Assembly (NCBI GenBank): GCA_921293015.1
Contig: OV121082.1
Coordinates: forward strand, 46,954,971 to 47,018,970
DNA from: Phorcus lineatus
Lineage: Eukaryota; Mollusca; Gastropoda; Trochida; Trochidae
Direction: 5' to 3'
Length of the DNA stretch: 64,000 nucleotides
Position numbers and translations under genes: made by a program. The notes under the pieces were generated by a model. It made no database searches. It was not told the origin of the DNA and was given only the letters and a program-made list of their open reading frames with translations. Of the stretch, positions 1-11,455 are shown piece by piece. Position 1 is the stretch's first letter. Every line of letters begins with the position of its first letter.

Positions 1-384
1 TGAAAATTTTATGTCAATATTCAAAATTTATAATTTTTTAATTTTACTAGTATTTCCTTTTTCAACCTACAGATTCCATCTATATTTTGCATATTGATAA
101 GTTAAGATTTAACAAAAGTATTTGTTGCAACTGTTTTGCAAGCTGTGAGTAACAGATCTAGTAGAATTCTAACTGGTGAGGTGAAATAAAATCTCATATA
201 TAAAAAAAGGACAATAACAATAATAACATACTGCCTTCAGAATGCAGAGTGGTTGAAGGGATTCACAATGATCCCAATGATCCTAATGATTTAAATGATC
301 CCAATGATCCACTGTACACAGACTGTTATTCTTGTATAACAAGATGCTTAGCAAAAAAAAAAAAAACTACCTTTGAAAGTCTTT
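1..384. other. No gene; short AATGATCC repeat
   Basis: No coding sequence is recognisable. Between about 266 and 311 there is a short imperfect tandem run of AATGATCCC/AATGATCCT. A 12-nt A run lies near 355. Confidence 0.6.
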
Positions 385-560
385 TTTCTGGGGTTGGTGA
401 GGTTTGTTGATTTGGGGTTTAATGTCGATTTCAAAAGTATTTCACTTATATCATGGCTGCTGGTATTATTACACCATTGTAGCTATGTATTGCATTGAAA
501 CCTGGGAGCATCAACTAGAACTAGCAACCATTTGTGGTTCTGCGCTGAAATTCAGTGAAT
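385..560 (-). repeat. Truncated SINE copy (family A), body and 3' part only
   Basis: The plus strand reads TTTCACTTATATCATGGCTG, then the ACACCATTGTAGCTATG block and a block ending CTGAAATTCAGTG. The same order of blocks occurs at 11290, 23461, 60566 and 63130. The tRNA-like head seen in the two complete copies is missing here, so this copy is 5'-truncated when read on the minus strand. A G/T-rich stretch on the low-coordinate side may be the decayed simple-repeat tail. Confidence 0.6.
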
Positions 561-3500
561 AAAGGGATCTATATTAATAAATGCAAAAGCACTTTGATCA
601 GTTCAAAGATTATTCATCTATTTGTATGTTGAAAGTTGGAACAATTGAAAACCTCTTCCTGTTTACATGATAGGAGGAAATTGGCTCTTATGACCATCTC
701 ATGACTGTCTTCCTCCATTCTCTAACAGGGATATAGATTTTAAACTATCAAGTGTCTATCTGCATATTTCTTTTGTACTTATCTAAATAAATTGTGGAGC
801 TTTTTATAAAAAAAGTATAACCTCATACATGATTTTTTTGGGGCAGTCAGTTGTTATGAAGAGTTTGTAATTGTTTATCTTCATTATATATATAGATCTG
901 TTTGTGAATTACTGTATTTCTGCAGAACAGTAATTGTTTACATTCTTGAAAATAAAAAAACAACCTTCAATGTTATGCCATTCTATCAAATAAGCTAATG
1001 ATTTGGTAGTGAGTTTGATATCAAATTAGCAGGGTCGAGGCCAAAGGTTGTCGGTCTAACATCGATACATAGTCTAATCTTCTATCTATTCTAATCCAGG
1101 GTATCAGAGAATTATCGTAACATTAAACCTTGATTATCAGGGATGTTTGTTCTCAATAACCATAATATTCTAAAAGCACATCAAGAGTTAAGCTAAAATT
1201 CCATTTCCCTTGTGTTCCTCCTCATTTAATAAATATCTCATAAATACAAGCTCAAATTTTTTGTCAAACTATGATCCAACATGGATACTGCATTAAACTG
1301 TTGATCTATAGCGGTTTCGTACTTGTGTACTCATTCCCCCCAGCAAACCAGACATGACTCCTGCTGATTAATTAACTGTAGCTACGTACAATTAGTACAC
1401 TTGTTAAGTAATTTGTCTTTCATACTTTATATCTATAATTTAAGAATATAGCAAGTGTTAATAAATAAAAGATATGATTGCTCATTTTGTGTTTAAATAC
1501 ATATGAATAATTACAAATGTCATGATTAAGTTATGAGAGTGTATATAATACTTTATTAATGAATAATCTTTGACCTGCTGGTGTATGTATATATAAGCAC
1601 TGTTTATAAACAAAAAATATTATATATATTTATAAGGTGTCTTGGGTAAAAGATGTATATATTTGGAGATCATACAAATACAATATCATATTATTTCCCT
1701 TAATTTGAAATATATAAAATGTCATATGTCTCTCTGTAAGATCTAAATTAGGAAGAATTCTCTTTGGGTAATAAAGTAAAATCTTATTTTATATCAGATG
1801 GCAAAACATAAACAGTCTCATATATATCATATGTTTTCATGTGCACATACTTTTGACTAGCAACCATTTTGGGTGTGTGTTTTGTTGTCTCTGATATCAT
1901 CAAACAAATGAAGTTGCAACACAATTGCTTACTATATCTTAGCAGCAAACCGATTTTTGTCCATGTTCTAAAGACATTTAGATGTTAATGGCAGTGCTAC
2001 AAATAATAAAAAATATTGAGAAGCAGACATAGACACAACTAAAATAACTTCATGTTGAAAACTACTTTATTTATGTATTTCTGCCTGAAGGCAGAGAATG
2101 AGACAGATATGTATATTCAATAAATATGATGAAACAGAAAATGTAGAGAGAAACAACGCTGTATATTTGCCCTACTCTTCAAGTCAGCCAATCAAATTAT
2201 AGATAATAATTATGTAAAAGGTAATGTCATCATTGATAATAAAGTAAAACTTGCTAAATTTGATTACATCAAAGCAAAATTGAATGAACAGATAAAATAT
2301 CATAGATTTTCAAAGACTATTAAAATTCAGGCAAAAACATACCTTCATCAGTATATGATGCAAGTTAATAAAAATAGATAGGAAAATCTGATCATCTATA
2401 GAGTGAGAGAATGACTGCTGTTGTGGAGAGAATATTTGAGGGAGTACGTATTAACATTTGTGAAACAATGCTGTTAAAGACATAAAACTTGCATCATCAG
2501 GTACATTTTTCAAAATGTACAGGCAAATTTAATAGTCAAATGGACAAACAGGAGAATACATCTAGAAACTTCATGATAATATCCACAGACAACTACTCAG
2601 TGGTGCTGCTGTCAACTAGGGGAAATAAAGGTGTTCAGATGCACAAAAATTTATAAATGAGAACATAACAAAATTCAATACTTGAAGAAATGGGTAAACA
2701 GGTAAATCTATTGAGATGGTGGATTTCTCTGTACAGGTATGATTCAAAGAAGATTGGTTTCATAACAAGGAGAGAAACTTCACAAATATATGGTTCCAGA
2801 ATTAAAGATGTTAAAAAATGTCTATATTTATATTTATATTAAATGAAAACTGAAATGATAATGGTCCCATTCAAATGAGAAGAAATATTTTGTTAACTGA
2901 TTCAGGTCATTTGTTCATTTTGATAAATATACTGGCCCTCATGTATTTCAAATACGGATCATAACAATGGGTTTCTATCACATTTCCATCTTATTTTTCA
3001 GATTTCCTTGGATTAAGTGATGCAAAATACATTTGGAAGCTTATGGAAGAAAAACAGAATTCAACCTCTTTTTACTAAAAAGAAAGTTGCCCATAAATAC
3101 TTAAAATTACAAACTTTCAGGCTTCAGATTTACACAGACTTTTCATCTATAAAGATTCTACAGTCTAGTAGAAATACAGTTCTTATGTACATATATGATA
3201 TACTCCATAACAGGACAACAATCTCTGGACAGTGAGGTATGACTAGTATCACATGGCACTCAGCTAGTGATCAGCAACATTGTGTAACTTGCATCTTATC
3301 AACTCTCCATACAGGCTCATATACAGACACATGAAATACATTTCAATATACACTTTAAACATCATTTGCATATGATGATAACACAATCAATAGCCAGTCT
3401 CTTCACATTTTGCACAAAGATTTAATGACAGATCGACAGTTAATGCTATGTCTAACTGGTGATTTCCAATGCAAAATTAGTTTTGTTCCAACATTCTAAG

Positions 3501-5326
3501 TAAACAATATTGTCTATATTGGTTAGTAATTATTCATAACAATATCTGTGTTAATTGTGGAATGCTGTTAAATGCTTGATTTCTGCATCATTCATGGGTT
3601 AGATTTAGTGTTCTGTGATGAGAAACCAGAACACCTTATACATCAGCCCTGTAAACATATTGCATAACAAAATTACAAGTCTCTTAAAATACAGTTATTG
3701 ATTTGCTGGTATTGAATAAACAAGGTATCAAAAGACATCCAGTTGATGATCATAAACATTGTGAAAAATAGTTATCATTAACTCTCCATATGAAGGTTGA
3801 TATAAACCAAAAAAAATGAAAAATATATTGATACTTAATACAGATATGATGATAATACAATCAGTTTTCAATAGCTTTAATTTCAGGATTGGTAGATCAT
3901 TTGCATCTTCCCATATAAACAAATTGCACAGTGAAACAACATAATGACTAGGTAATGGCAAATACTATTCTTGGTTTGCTTAGAAAAAAAATAGTAAATG
4001 GGACTAGATTTGGGTTGAAGAATATAACAGGGACCATATAATAGAGAAAAAGATAGATTAAAATATCCATTTGGCACTAGAGTAAACCAGGGACTAGGTG
4101 AAGTGACACTTTGATTGACTGGGTTTCATGAAAAGGCAGTAAGGATAGTACAACACAATGATACATTTCATAAAGTTAAAAAAAATAATTCATTACATAC
4201 TTGACAATACCATGACCGATTTTCATTTTGTGAAAAGCACTGAAGATCATTTGGCACTTTGTTTTGTTGTAATAAAATATATAATATCAGCATGTAACGT
4301 GATGTTATTCTTGGCAAGGACTTCAGGCACTATGGTGATACTCAAAATAATGTATAATATAAAATTTTGGTAAAATCAAATAATTCATGTTCTCTTCTTC
4401 GTTTATAATCTCATCAGTAATTAATCAAGTTATCACTCAAGATATTGCATATTGACAATTGAGAATAATTGGATGATTGTTTACACAAAATTATTACAAT
4501 ACTATGAATAAAAGGATGTTGGTTGTGTTATTGACTAGAAATGATCAAAACAACAAAAGAAAAGAGTTGGGTTGGTCAATACAAAAGCACTATTCAAAAT
4601 TAAATCACGAAAATTCAGAATCTGCTTCAAGTTGACATGAAAAAAAAATCAAATTTTTTATGATATTTAAAAAGAAATCATCATCATGCAACAAAACAAA
4701 CAATACAATGTAACATAATCACTTATTAGCATACATGATTCCAAAAAAATATCAATATATACGATAAAAAGATTTCAAATTGTTTCCCATACACAATTAA
4801 GGTACAACCGTAAACACGCCAAATGAACTCGAGACAATCAAGAATCTAGTCAAAACACAGATCAGAAATAAAACACAGATTTGATGGATTCAAAGCCAAA
4901 ACCACTGCTATTGAGAGTGAAAAAGCTCACTTGCGTTCTGTCAAATGGCTTTCTCAAAATTGAAATGAGGATGGCATACAGTGCCTTAATTAATACTCCT
5001 ATAAATAAGAAAAAAATTATTATACTGAAGTTAGGAAAAGGAGGAATACATTTACTTAAAACATAAATTGGCTACTCACCTCAAAGTTTAATGTAAACAA
5101 AAGAAATCGGACAAATTTGTTCATGATGACATTGTATAAGTATATTATATTCCTGTTTGGCAATATTCCCATGGGGTATCATATGAAATTATGAATCATT
5201 ATCAATCCTGATACTTGTATAATTGTATGCTACTAAGTTCCTTTAATAAAGTCATGACGGAAGACAAAAATGGGTAGAAAACTTTTGTGGAGCAAAAATA
5301 AAGGTCAAGGTCAAATTTAAAAGATT
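561..5326. other. No gene recognised; AT-rich unique-looking DNA
   Basis: Only short open frames (under 80 codons) of low-complexity, AT-driven composition occur here, with no recognisable domain. I see no RNA gene and no clear transposon ends. It lies 3' of the glycosyltransferase gene and is best read as intergenic. Confidence 0.55.
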
Positions 5327-5814
5327 TACCGTATTCGACTTAATAACCGCCCACTCCCCTATAAGCGCCCACCCACCACGTTTTTGACTGAACAATATGC
5401 GTCCTGATTTAGCGCCCACCTCTCAACATTGCTTACCTTGCATGCTGATTCATTGAAGAAGGTTTTTCAGTCTTGCAATAAGTCTTTTACTCCCACTAAA
5501 GTGAAGAATACAGAGTATTTCAAGACCCCCAGCCACCATTGAAATGATAAAAGTTACAAAACCATATTTCAAAGACCTGTGTATCGTAAGAAAACACTTT
5601 CAAGACTAAACTTGAGGACAATTTTTATCGTTTTAATTAGCGCCCCCTTTTACCAATTTTTTGATAAAAGTTACAAAACCATATTTCAAAGACCTGTGTA
5701 TCGTAAGAAAACACTTTCAAGACTAAACTTGAGGACAATTTTTATCGTTTTAATTAGCGCCCCCTTTTACCAATTTTTTAAGCGCCCCGGGCGCTTATCA
5801 CGTCGAATACGGTA
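5327..5814. mobile_element. MITE-like foldback element with TA-type ends
   Basis: The two ends are inverted copies. The left starts TACCGTATTCGACTTAATAA followed by CCGCCC. The right, reverse-complemented, starts TACCGTATTCGACGTGATAA followed by GCGCCC. That is about 26 bp of terminal inverted repeat with three mismatches. Both ends can be read as beginning in a TA dinucleotide, as in a Tc1/mariner-type TA target duplication. Inside, a 117-bp segment (GTATCGTAAG at 5581 and 5698) is duplicated in tandem almost perfectly. Because 117 is a multiple of three, this creates a 98-codon open frame with a duplicated peptide, which I regard as accidental. No transposase is present, so the element is non-autonomous. 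Confidence 0.75.
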
Positions 5815-7221
5815 TACATGCATTGATGAGATTAAGCATAGAAGTAGATTCTGGTCAACACCCAAAGTGAAATGAGTTCCACAATCTACAATAATATACT
5901 ATATTGCACTGATGGGGTATGGAAATGCACAAACAACATGACATGACATATATCCGACACACTCAAACTTTTCATACACAAAACTAGTATCATCATTGTG
6001 CCATTTCTCTCATGTTCGTAATTACATATCATTTCCTAAAATACTCTTCATATTCATCAACTTACCTGGACAATGAAATGATTGAATCATAGTGTTGATT
6101 GAGTTTTAAAAGTTACAAAGAGACATCTTTGATAAAGTCTGTTTGTTTTCTATTTCAAGAAAAGAAGTGTATTGGTAAGGTGAAAGTCGCTATTTTTAAA
6201 ACGTTCATACTTCATGATGTAACTTCAAAGTACTTTGTATTAATCATAGAAATATAAGAAATACCGATTTAACACAAAATTTACTGGTTTCACATTTGTC
6301 AAATAAGACCTTTTTTCAATATGATTAAATAATGTTATGATGTACCTGTTTCACAAAAACTGAATTTTATGAGCATTTATCACATTTACTAATTGAATTA
6401 GTTATTCTGTTTTGTTTAATTTGAATATAATAAACGTTATAATTAATACTTTGTAGTTTGTCCCTTTGGACAGGTAATGGTTTGGGTAATTAATTACTGA
6501 TAGGTCTTAAATGTAAACAGATACTTTCAAACCAATACAGAAGTATTGAGAAAATTTTAAAGCAAGCTGTAACGTACAGTTCTTCGGTTTAATCTACACC
6601 GTTTGGTTTTGTTGGTGGTCTGCAGTTGATGCCAGGAGTGATTGTTCCCCTTTGATGTGGCTCTTCAACCAGGAGGAAATAAACAGAATCTATGTCTTCG
6701 GTCTTAACATGTGTTCTGAGAACTTAAATGAAATGGGACTTTGTGATGTTGTCTCAGGAAGACAAGATGGTTGTTAGAGACCAAAGTGATGAATTAACAG
6801 AACCGTGTTCATGTAAACCCTGGAGCTACAGTATCCTCTCTGTTCTTTGATTGTCAGGATGAAGAGCTACTTTGGTATAACTGGAGAAAGCAATTAACAC
6901 TTTGTAGTTGGAACTGGTGGTACAATCAGTTGCTAAGCATGTCAAAGAATATTCGGTGAAGGCCATGATAGACAAATATGTAATACTGAATCCTTTTTTT
7001 TACTTGAAATAAGCTTTGGTCCTTTAAATTATTTATAAAACTTGTAGAAACATTGATAAACAAGCCTCCTTCACAATATTCGAAAAATTTGTGCATCAAT
7101 AATGAGATTGATAATGTTACGTCATTTTATGAAACTATTTAAACAATGGTTTAGAAACAATACATAGAAATTATATAAAGAACTTCTCTCTTATAATCCT
7201 TAGAAGTGATAGCTGGTATGA
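5815..7221. other. No gene recognised; downstream flank of the glycosyltransferase gene
   Basis: AT-rich DNA without a convincing open frame or repeat. It lies beyond the proposed polyadenylation signal of the minus-strand gene. Confidence 0.55.
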
Positions 7222-7227
7222 TTTATT
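7222..7227 (-). terminator. Candidate polyadenylation signal AATAAA
   Basis: TTTATT on the plus strand is AATAAA on the gene strand, about 250 nt past the TGA stop of the glycosyltransferase. It is the first canonical hexamer I find downstream of the stop. The mature 3' end would fall some 10-30 nt further on. Confidence 0.5.
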
Positions 7228-7473
7228 GAGACCAAAAATATTGTCTAATCATTATCAACAACAATGAGAGGTTTGGAAGACAACAGTGACATCAAATGTT
7301 CTATCACTTTTCAGTCATGACTCAACAGTCATCAAGTCAAATTCTTTTCTTGGGGTTATGGCACTCTTACAAATGTTGTATGAAAAGCCAAAATAAAATA
7401 TAATATATCTCTTCAAAATCATGATAAAAACCTTTTTTCATATAAATTTGTTATAACATAAAATCTGCAATCA

Positions 7474-9072
7474 TCAAAGAATCATTTTCTTCTTGGAGTT
7501 CTCAAAACCCTTATGGACGTCCACCTCATCCTTAAAGGCAAGAAGTCCGAGCTGGGAGTGGGATGCTTCGTTCAGTGCCTTGGAACGTATACAACTCTTG
7601 TACTGTTCGGAACTAAGGTTCGGATCACATTCTTTCTCATGCCACAGGTGGAATATTCCAGGATCCGTCGCACGAATAACCATGTAGTCACTACGGACAT
7701 ATTTCTGATATAGAAACACATCCTCTCCACCCCATCCAATTATCTGTTCGTCAAAACCTTTGATTTTAAGAAAATCTGATCTGAACTGGCAAGTCATTCC
7801 ATACCCAAAGTCACGCCAGAATCCTGTGTCTTTTGATATGATGAGTTGGTCCTTTAAAGAGGGAATTGGTAAATCTTGTAGTGCGTACACAACATTTGGG
7901 TTGTAGAGACTAAAGACTATTGGATAGTATACCCGTTTACCACGCTCTGCGTTTAGACGACATCGTTCTAAAAACTCGTTATTAAAGACAATATCAACAT
8001 CACAAAGAAATATCAAAGTGTCGCCACTCTTCCAGTTGAGAGCTCCAATCTGTAAACCACGACCTCGTGCAAACTTTTCGTTCAGAGTCACAAGCTTCAT
8101 GTGCTTGAACCTGTATGTTTTGGCAATCTGAGACATGATGGTCTTCACTTCAGACAGACCTTCCTTTCCAAAATACACGACTGTCAAGTACACACGTTTG
8201 TCTTGCTTGATACACGTCCCAATGAACCGATCCATGAAGAGTCGGAATGTCTCGACGCGACCAGAAAGAGGAAGGATAAGGTTGATCCACTCCTGGTGAG
8301 TTGACATCGTCCTATTGGTCACCATCATTGGAGGTCCAAACGGTCTCATCATGACTAGTTTGATATATGAGTATGGAGTTGTAACATCTTTGTTCCTGAA
8401 GTAAAGTTCATAGTGTGATCCCGAAGTTGGTTCTGTCCGATAAACACCTTCTAGGAAGTCCTCAAAACTGTATGGTTTTGCATTATCAGATCGATTCACG
8501 TTTAACTGTTCAACACCGAATGCAACAACCTCAAACAAATCTCGCTTCTTGTAGCCAATAGGTTTCTCAATAACACGCTTCCCAAGACCAGGTTCATGCA
8601 TGTAAACTCTGTTTAATGTAAATCTATCAAAGGCAACAATGTCATATTCGGTCTTCAGAGCAACTCCTTGATGAATCTCAGCGGCAATGATCTTCTCCTT
8701 GAAGTATTTGATGAAATCCTCTGTCTTGTTCTGGACCATTAACGTTTTCCCCTCCAGGATCTCTTTAGAGGTAATTTCAGGAACTGTTGGAGGAACAACC
8801 TTTGCTCGTTGTGTCAAATTCTTAACTTGTTCTTCAGCAGTCTCAAGCTCTTTCTCCAAAGTCCCAATCCGATCCCGAAGAATCGACACCTCTTTTCGAT
8901 GCCTAAACTCTCTATCTTTTAGAATGTCTCTTACAATTCTGCTCTCTGGCTGCTGACCTCCACTCGGATTTCCCTGGGTCGCTTGTTGGAAGTGACTGTC
9001 AAGTCCAAACTTGGCAACAAACATCATCGTCATTACAGACAGACTGAAGAGGAGGAAGAGGATACGAGGCAT
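7474..9072 (-). CDS. CSGALNACT: Chondroitin sulfate N-acetylgalactosaminyltransferase, complete, single coding exon
   Basis: A 532-residue type II Golgi glycosyltransferase. The family transfers GalNAc from UDP-GalNAc to the GlcA-Gal-Gal-Xyl linkage tetrasaccharide on proteoglycan cores, starting chondroitin chains, and can also extend them. The layout seen is: short cytoplasmic tail; signal anchor at about residues 4-20; charged, probably coiled-coil stem at about 44-90; then the catalytic domain. Metal- and donor-binding CDVD is at 357-360, the beta-4-GalT-type GWGGED motif at 446-451, and HLWHEKECD with two histidines at 475-483. N-glycosylation sequons are at N85, N115, N193, N253 and N485. 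The length equals human CSGALNACT1 (532) and is near CSGALNACT2 (about 540); I cannot say which paralogue it matches. The start is secure: the context is GCCACCATGC and an in-frame TAA lies nine bases upstream of the ATG. No frameshift or lost catalytic residue is visible. It is unusual in having no coding intron. Confidence 0.95.
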   Translation of the reverse strand: MPRILFLLFSLSVMTMMFVAKFGLDSHFQQATQGNPSGGQQPESRIVRDILKDREFRHRKEVSILRDRIGTLEKELETAEEQVKNLTQRAKVVPPTVPEITSKEILEGKTLMVQNKTEDFIKYFKEKIIAAEIHQGVALKTEYDIVAFDRFTLNRVYMHEPGLGKRVIEKPIGYKKRDLFEVVAFGVEQLNVNRSDNAKPYSFEDFLEGVYRTEPTSGSHYELYFRNKDVTTPYSYIKLVMMRPFGPPMMVTNRTMSTHQEWINLILPLSGRVETFRLFMDRFIGTCIKQDKRVYLTVVYFGKEGLSEVKTIMSQIAKTYRFKHMKLVTLNEKFARGRGLQIGALNWKSGDTLIFLCDVDIVFNNEFLERCRLNAERGKRVYYPIVFSLYNPNVVYALQDLPIPSLKDQLIISKDTGFWRDFGYGMTCQFRSDFLKIKGFDEQIIGWGGEDVFLYQKYVRSDYMVIRATDPGIFHLWHEKECDPNLSSEQYKSCIRSKALNEASHSQLGLLAFKDEVDVHKGFENSKKKMIL

Positions 9073-9169
9073 GGTGGCCGCTTAAGTAGTGGCGCCCTCT
9101 GTCAGCCGCCGCAAGCAACACTCCCCAACATCCTCCCTTACAGGCGTGTGGGTCTCTGCATCAGCTCAT
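9073..9169 (-). promoter_or_regulatory. 5' UTR part of the coding exon, with three upstream ORFs
   Basis: This 97-nt leader lies between the proposed splice acceptor and the ATG. On the gene strand it begins ATGAGCTGATGCAG and holds three upstream ATGs, each with its own stop before the main start: ATG-AGC-TGA (two codons), an overlapping seven-codon frame ending TAA, and a nine-codon frame ending TGA. The main ATG has a far better initiation context than any of them. The uORFs could dampen translation or give condition-dependent reinitiation. That role is inference. Confidence 0.6.
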
Positions 9170-9190
9170 CTGGAACCAAGAGAAAAGTTG
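9170..9190 (-). other. Splice acceptor (3' splice site) upstream of the coding exon
   Basis: On the gene strand the sequence is a pyrimidine-rich run ending CTCTTGGTTCCAG directly before ATGAGCTG. The AG occupies 9170-9171, so the exon's first base is 9169. This implies at least one non-coding first exon at higher coordinates. A GTAAGT donor at 9380-9385 would give an intron of about 215 bp, but its exon side is AT-rich and unconvincing. The stronger GTAAGT at 26423 is the other option I can see. Confidence 0.7.
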
Positions 9191-11289
9191 GTAAAAACAT
9201 ATTCTGAACATGATCTTAAGCATTTACGGCTGATATTAATGTTAAACAGTACATCTATACAAATTAATTTTGAAGTGAGTGGTTTCAGGACTCATTCAAC
9301 TCATCTGGAGCATGGAGGAAACACTAACTTGAAGAGCAAAGTACATTTTATGTTTCTAGTCAAGTAATAAGGATATCTAACTTACGTAGGTCAGGTCTAA
9401 CATTTTGAAATTATGTTTTTTTTATAAAGAGTCCATTCTCAATGTGTCACATAGGCGTAGGAACACTTTGAAAGGGGAGGGGCATCTCACATTTGTAAGG
9501 GTCTTTGTGTTTCAAACCCAACAATTCTTATTGCATCAAAGAGTTGCTTTCAACTTTCATTGAATTCTTTTCAAGTCAGAATTCATTCTCACTCAATAAA
9601 TGTTCCTAACAACTTATCAATAATCCTTAACATCTGGCTCGAAAAATATTCCAAGAGAGCCCCTCTCCAGGAAAGTGCTATCCTTGAATCTTTCCCCTTG
9701 CTTTATTAGCAACCAATTAATTCAATTAACTTATCAAATCAACTTAATTGGTTTGAAACTCATCAAGCCAGCAGCTCAAGAGTTTTAAGATGATGTCCCA
9801 ACTGATAATGATGAATGATGAATAAAAACATAGTCAAAACTAGAAGTCAGACATATCTAACTTGAATCACTGACCAGTACATAAGTTACTTTAACACTTA
9901 TAATGTATTAAGAGATTACAATTAACTGCTAAGCAGTACTAAATGAGGTCATTTAGAGTCTATTAGAGATAAAGCTGTACAAATTAGCCCCATCTGACCC
10001 TTCTAATCGCTTCTAAGCTCTCCTCTGGTGCAGATAATGGAAAGTTTCACTTCTCATCGACATCTCACCTCACTGCTCTTGCCTTAGTTCAGCTCTATGA
10101 CTATGAATAAAATTGGATACTTTAATGCAGTCTAGGTCCTCGTTCAGCAAGTCTAGACTATACATATGAACAAGATCAAGAAATAAATACTGAAAAGAGA
10201 AAAGCATTATTTAAAAAAAAAAATTTCTTAGACTAAATCCTAGCGCATTCTAGCCTAATCTGTTCTTTCTTCAAACTTTCTTTTAAAACTCTTTTTTCCC
10301 TTTTATCCTTGAAGCGCTTGAAGAAGAAAATATAGTTTTGCTTGATTTATTTCTACAGTTTGGAATTTCTTAATGTATGGATAACTAAAAATAATAAATG
10401 AGACTGTTGAGGATACTCAAAAAGGCGACTCTACTGATTTTAGAGTACCCATATTGCTAAATACAATGATATTGACAAAATCTCTACAGTTTCAATGGCT
10501 TCTTTTTTATAAATCAAATTAGGCATTTGTTTCTTCTTAAATTTACATTTTAGAAACTGTGCTTAGTATAGAAAATCATAAGAATTAGACCACTCTGCTT
10601 CTTAGTCCATGCATATAAATAGCAAATTGAAAATGTTAAATCTAGGTGTGAAAATCCTAAGAAAAACCTTTATTTCAGACACAATTAATGACAGGCCTGA
10701 CCCCTTACTACAAATCTGACCTGACCCATAATCTCTGGCCTCCGTCAAAGTTATCCCAGATAGATAGTTTTTGGTGTAATCTTTCATCAGGCTACAAGTT
10801 AGTTCAGTACAAACATTATTATTTGTCAAAACAAAAACTTGTTAAAACAAACATATCAATGATGGTATGAATAAATTTATAATCTTTCATTTTCCTTAAG
10901 TCTTATATGCAGATAAATTTGACATTTATAAAGCAAGGAGTGGCTTAAATTTTGAGTGCATAAAAGAAAATAAACTTACCACTCCTCTTTTATATTTTAA
11001 TGTCTTTTCAGCCTTTTGTATTCATACATAAACAATGAAATATATATTCCTTTTTTGAAATGTTTTATTGTTGTCAATGTGAATTATAAGGACCTACACA
11101 AACAACATCAGTTTAATTCCATCTGTACAGTTCATGAAATAGGTTAAAAAATGTTTAGCCAAATTGTATTTTGACAATTAAGATGAAAGATAACAAGCAA
11201 ACGCCATAGAATTACCAAAAAAAAGTTATAAAAAAACCAGTTAAGGGCTGTCTGACAAGGATAAATAAATTTTAAAAGGAAAGGCGACT
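9191..11289. other. Probable first intron or promoter-side DNA; no gene recognised
   Basis: AT-rich sequence without recognisable coding potential on either strand. If the acceptor at 9170 is used, at least the proximal part is intron of the glycosyltransferase gene. No CpG-rich promoter block is visible. Confidence 0.45.
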
Positions 11290-11455
11290 TGGGACTTAAA
11301 GCTGCTTTTGCTATGAAGTGTGGTGAAACCTGCAAGCATCGGCTGGAACTAGCGAACCATGAGTGGTACTGAACTGAAATCCAGTGTAGCAATCCACCCA
11401 AACCTTACTGCTTGTAGAACAGTTCTCTACTGCAGACAAAGTTGTTGAGCCGCTT
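11290..11455 (-). repeat. Truncated SINE copy (family A)
   Basis: It shares the blocks GTGGTGAAACCTGCAAGCAT, GGCTGGAACTAGC, TGGTACTGAA and AGAACAGTTCTCTACTGCAG, in the same order, with the complete copy at 60566-60903. It stops at GAGCCGC, just before the tRNA-like head would begin, and lacks the 3' portion. Confidence 0.65.

Noticed and set aside
5579-5875. 98-codon frame with a doubled peptide
   Set aside because: It lies inside the foldback MITE and is produced by its 117-bp internal duplication. There is no domain and no ATG with good context.
9073-9110. AGAGGGCGCC on the gene strand and AGGGGGCGCT-like sequences near 21165 and 45725 as possible CTCF sites
   Set aside because: Only the short core matches. 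Flanking consensus positions do not, and CGCCCC-type blocks also occur in MITEs here.
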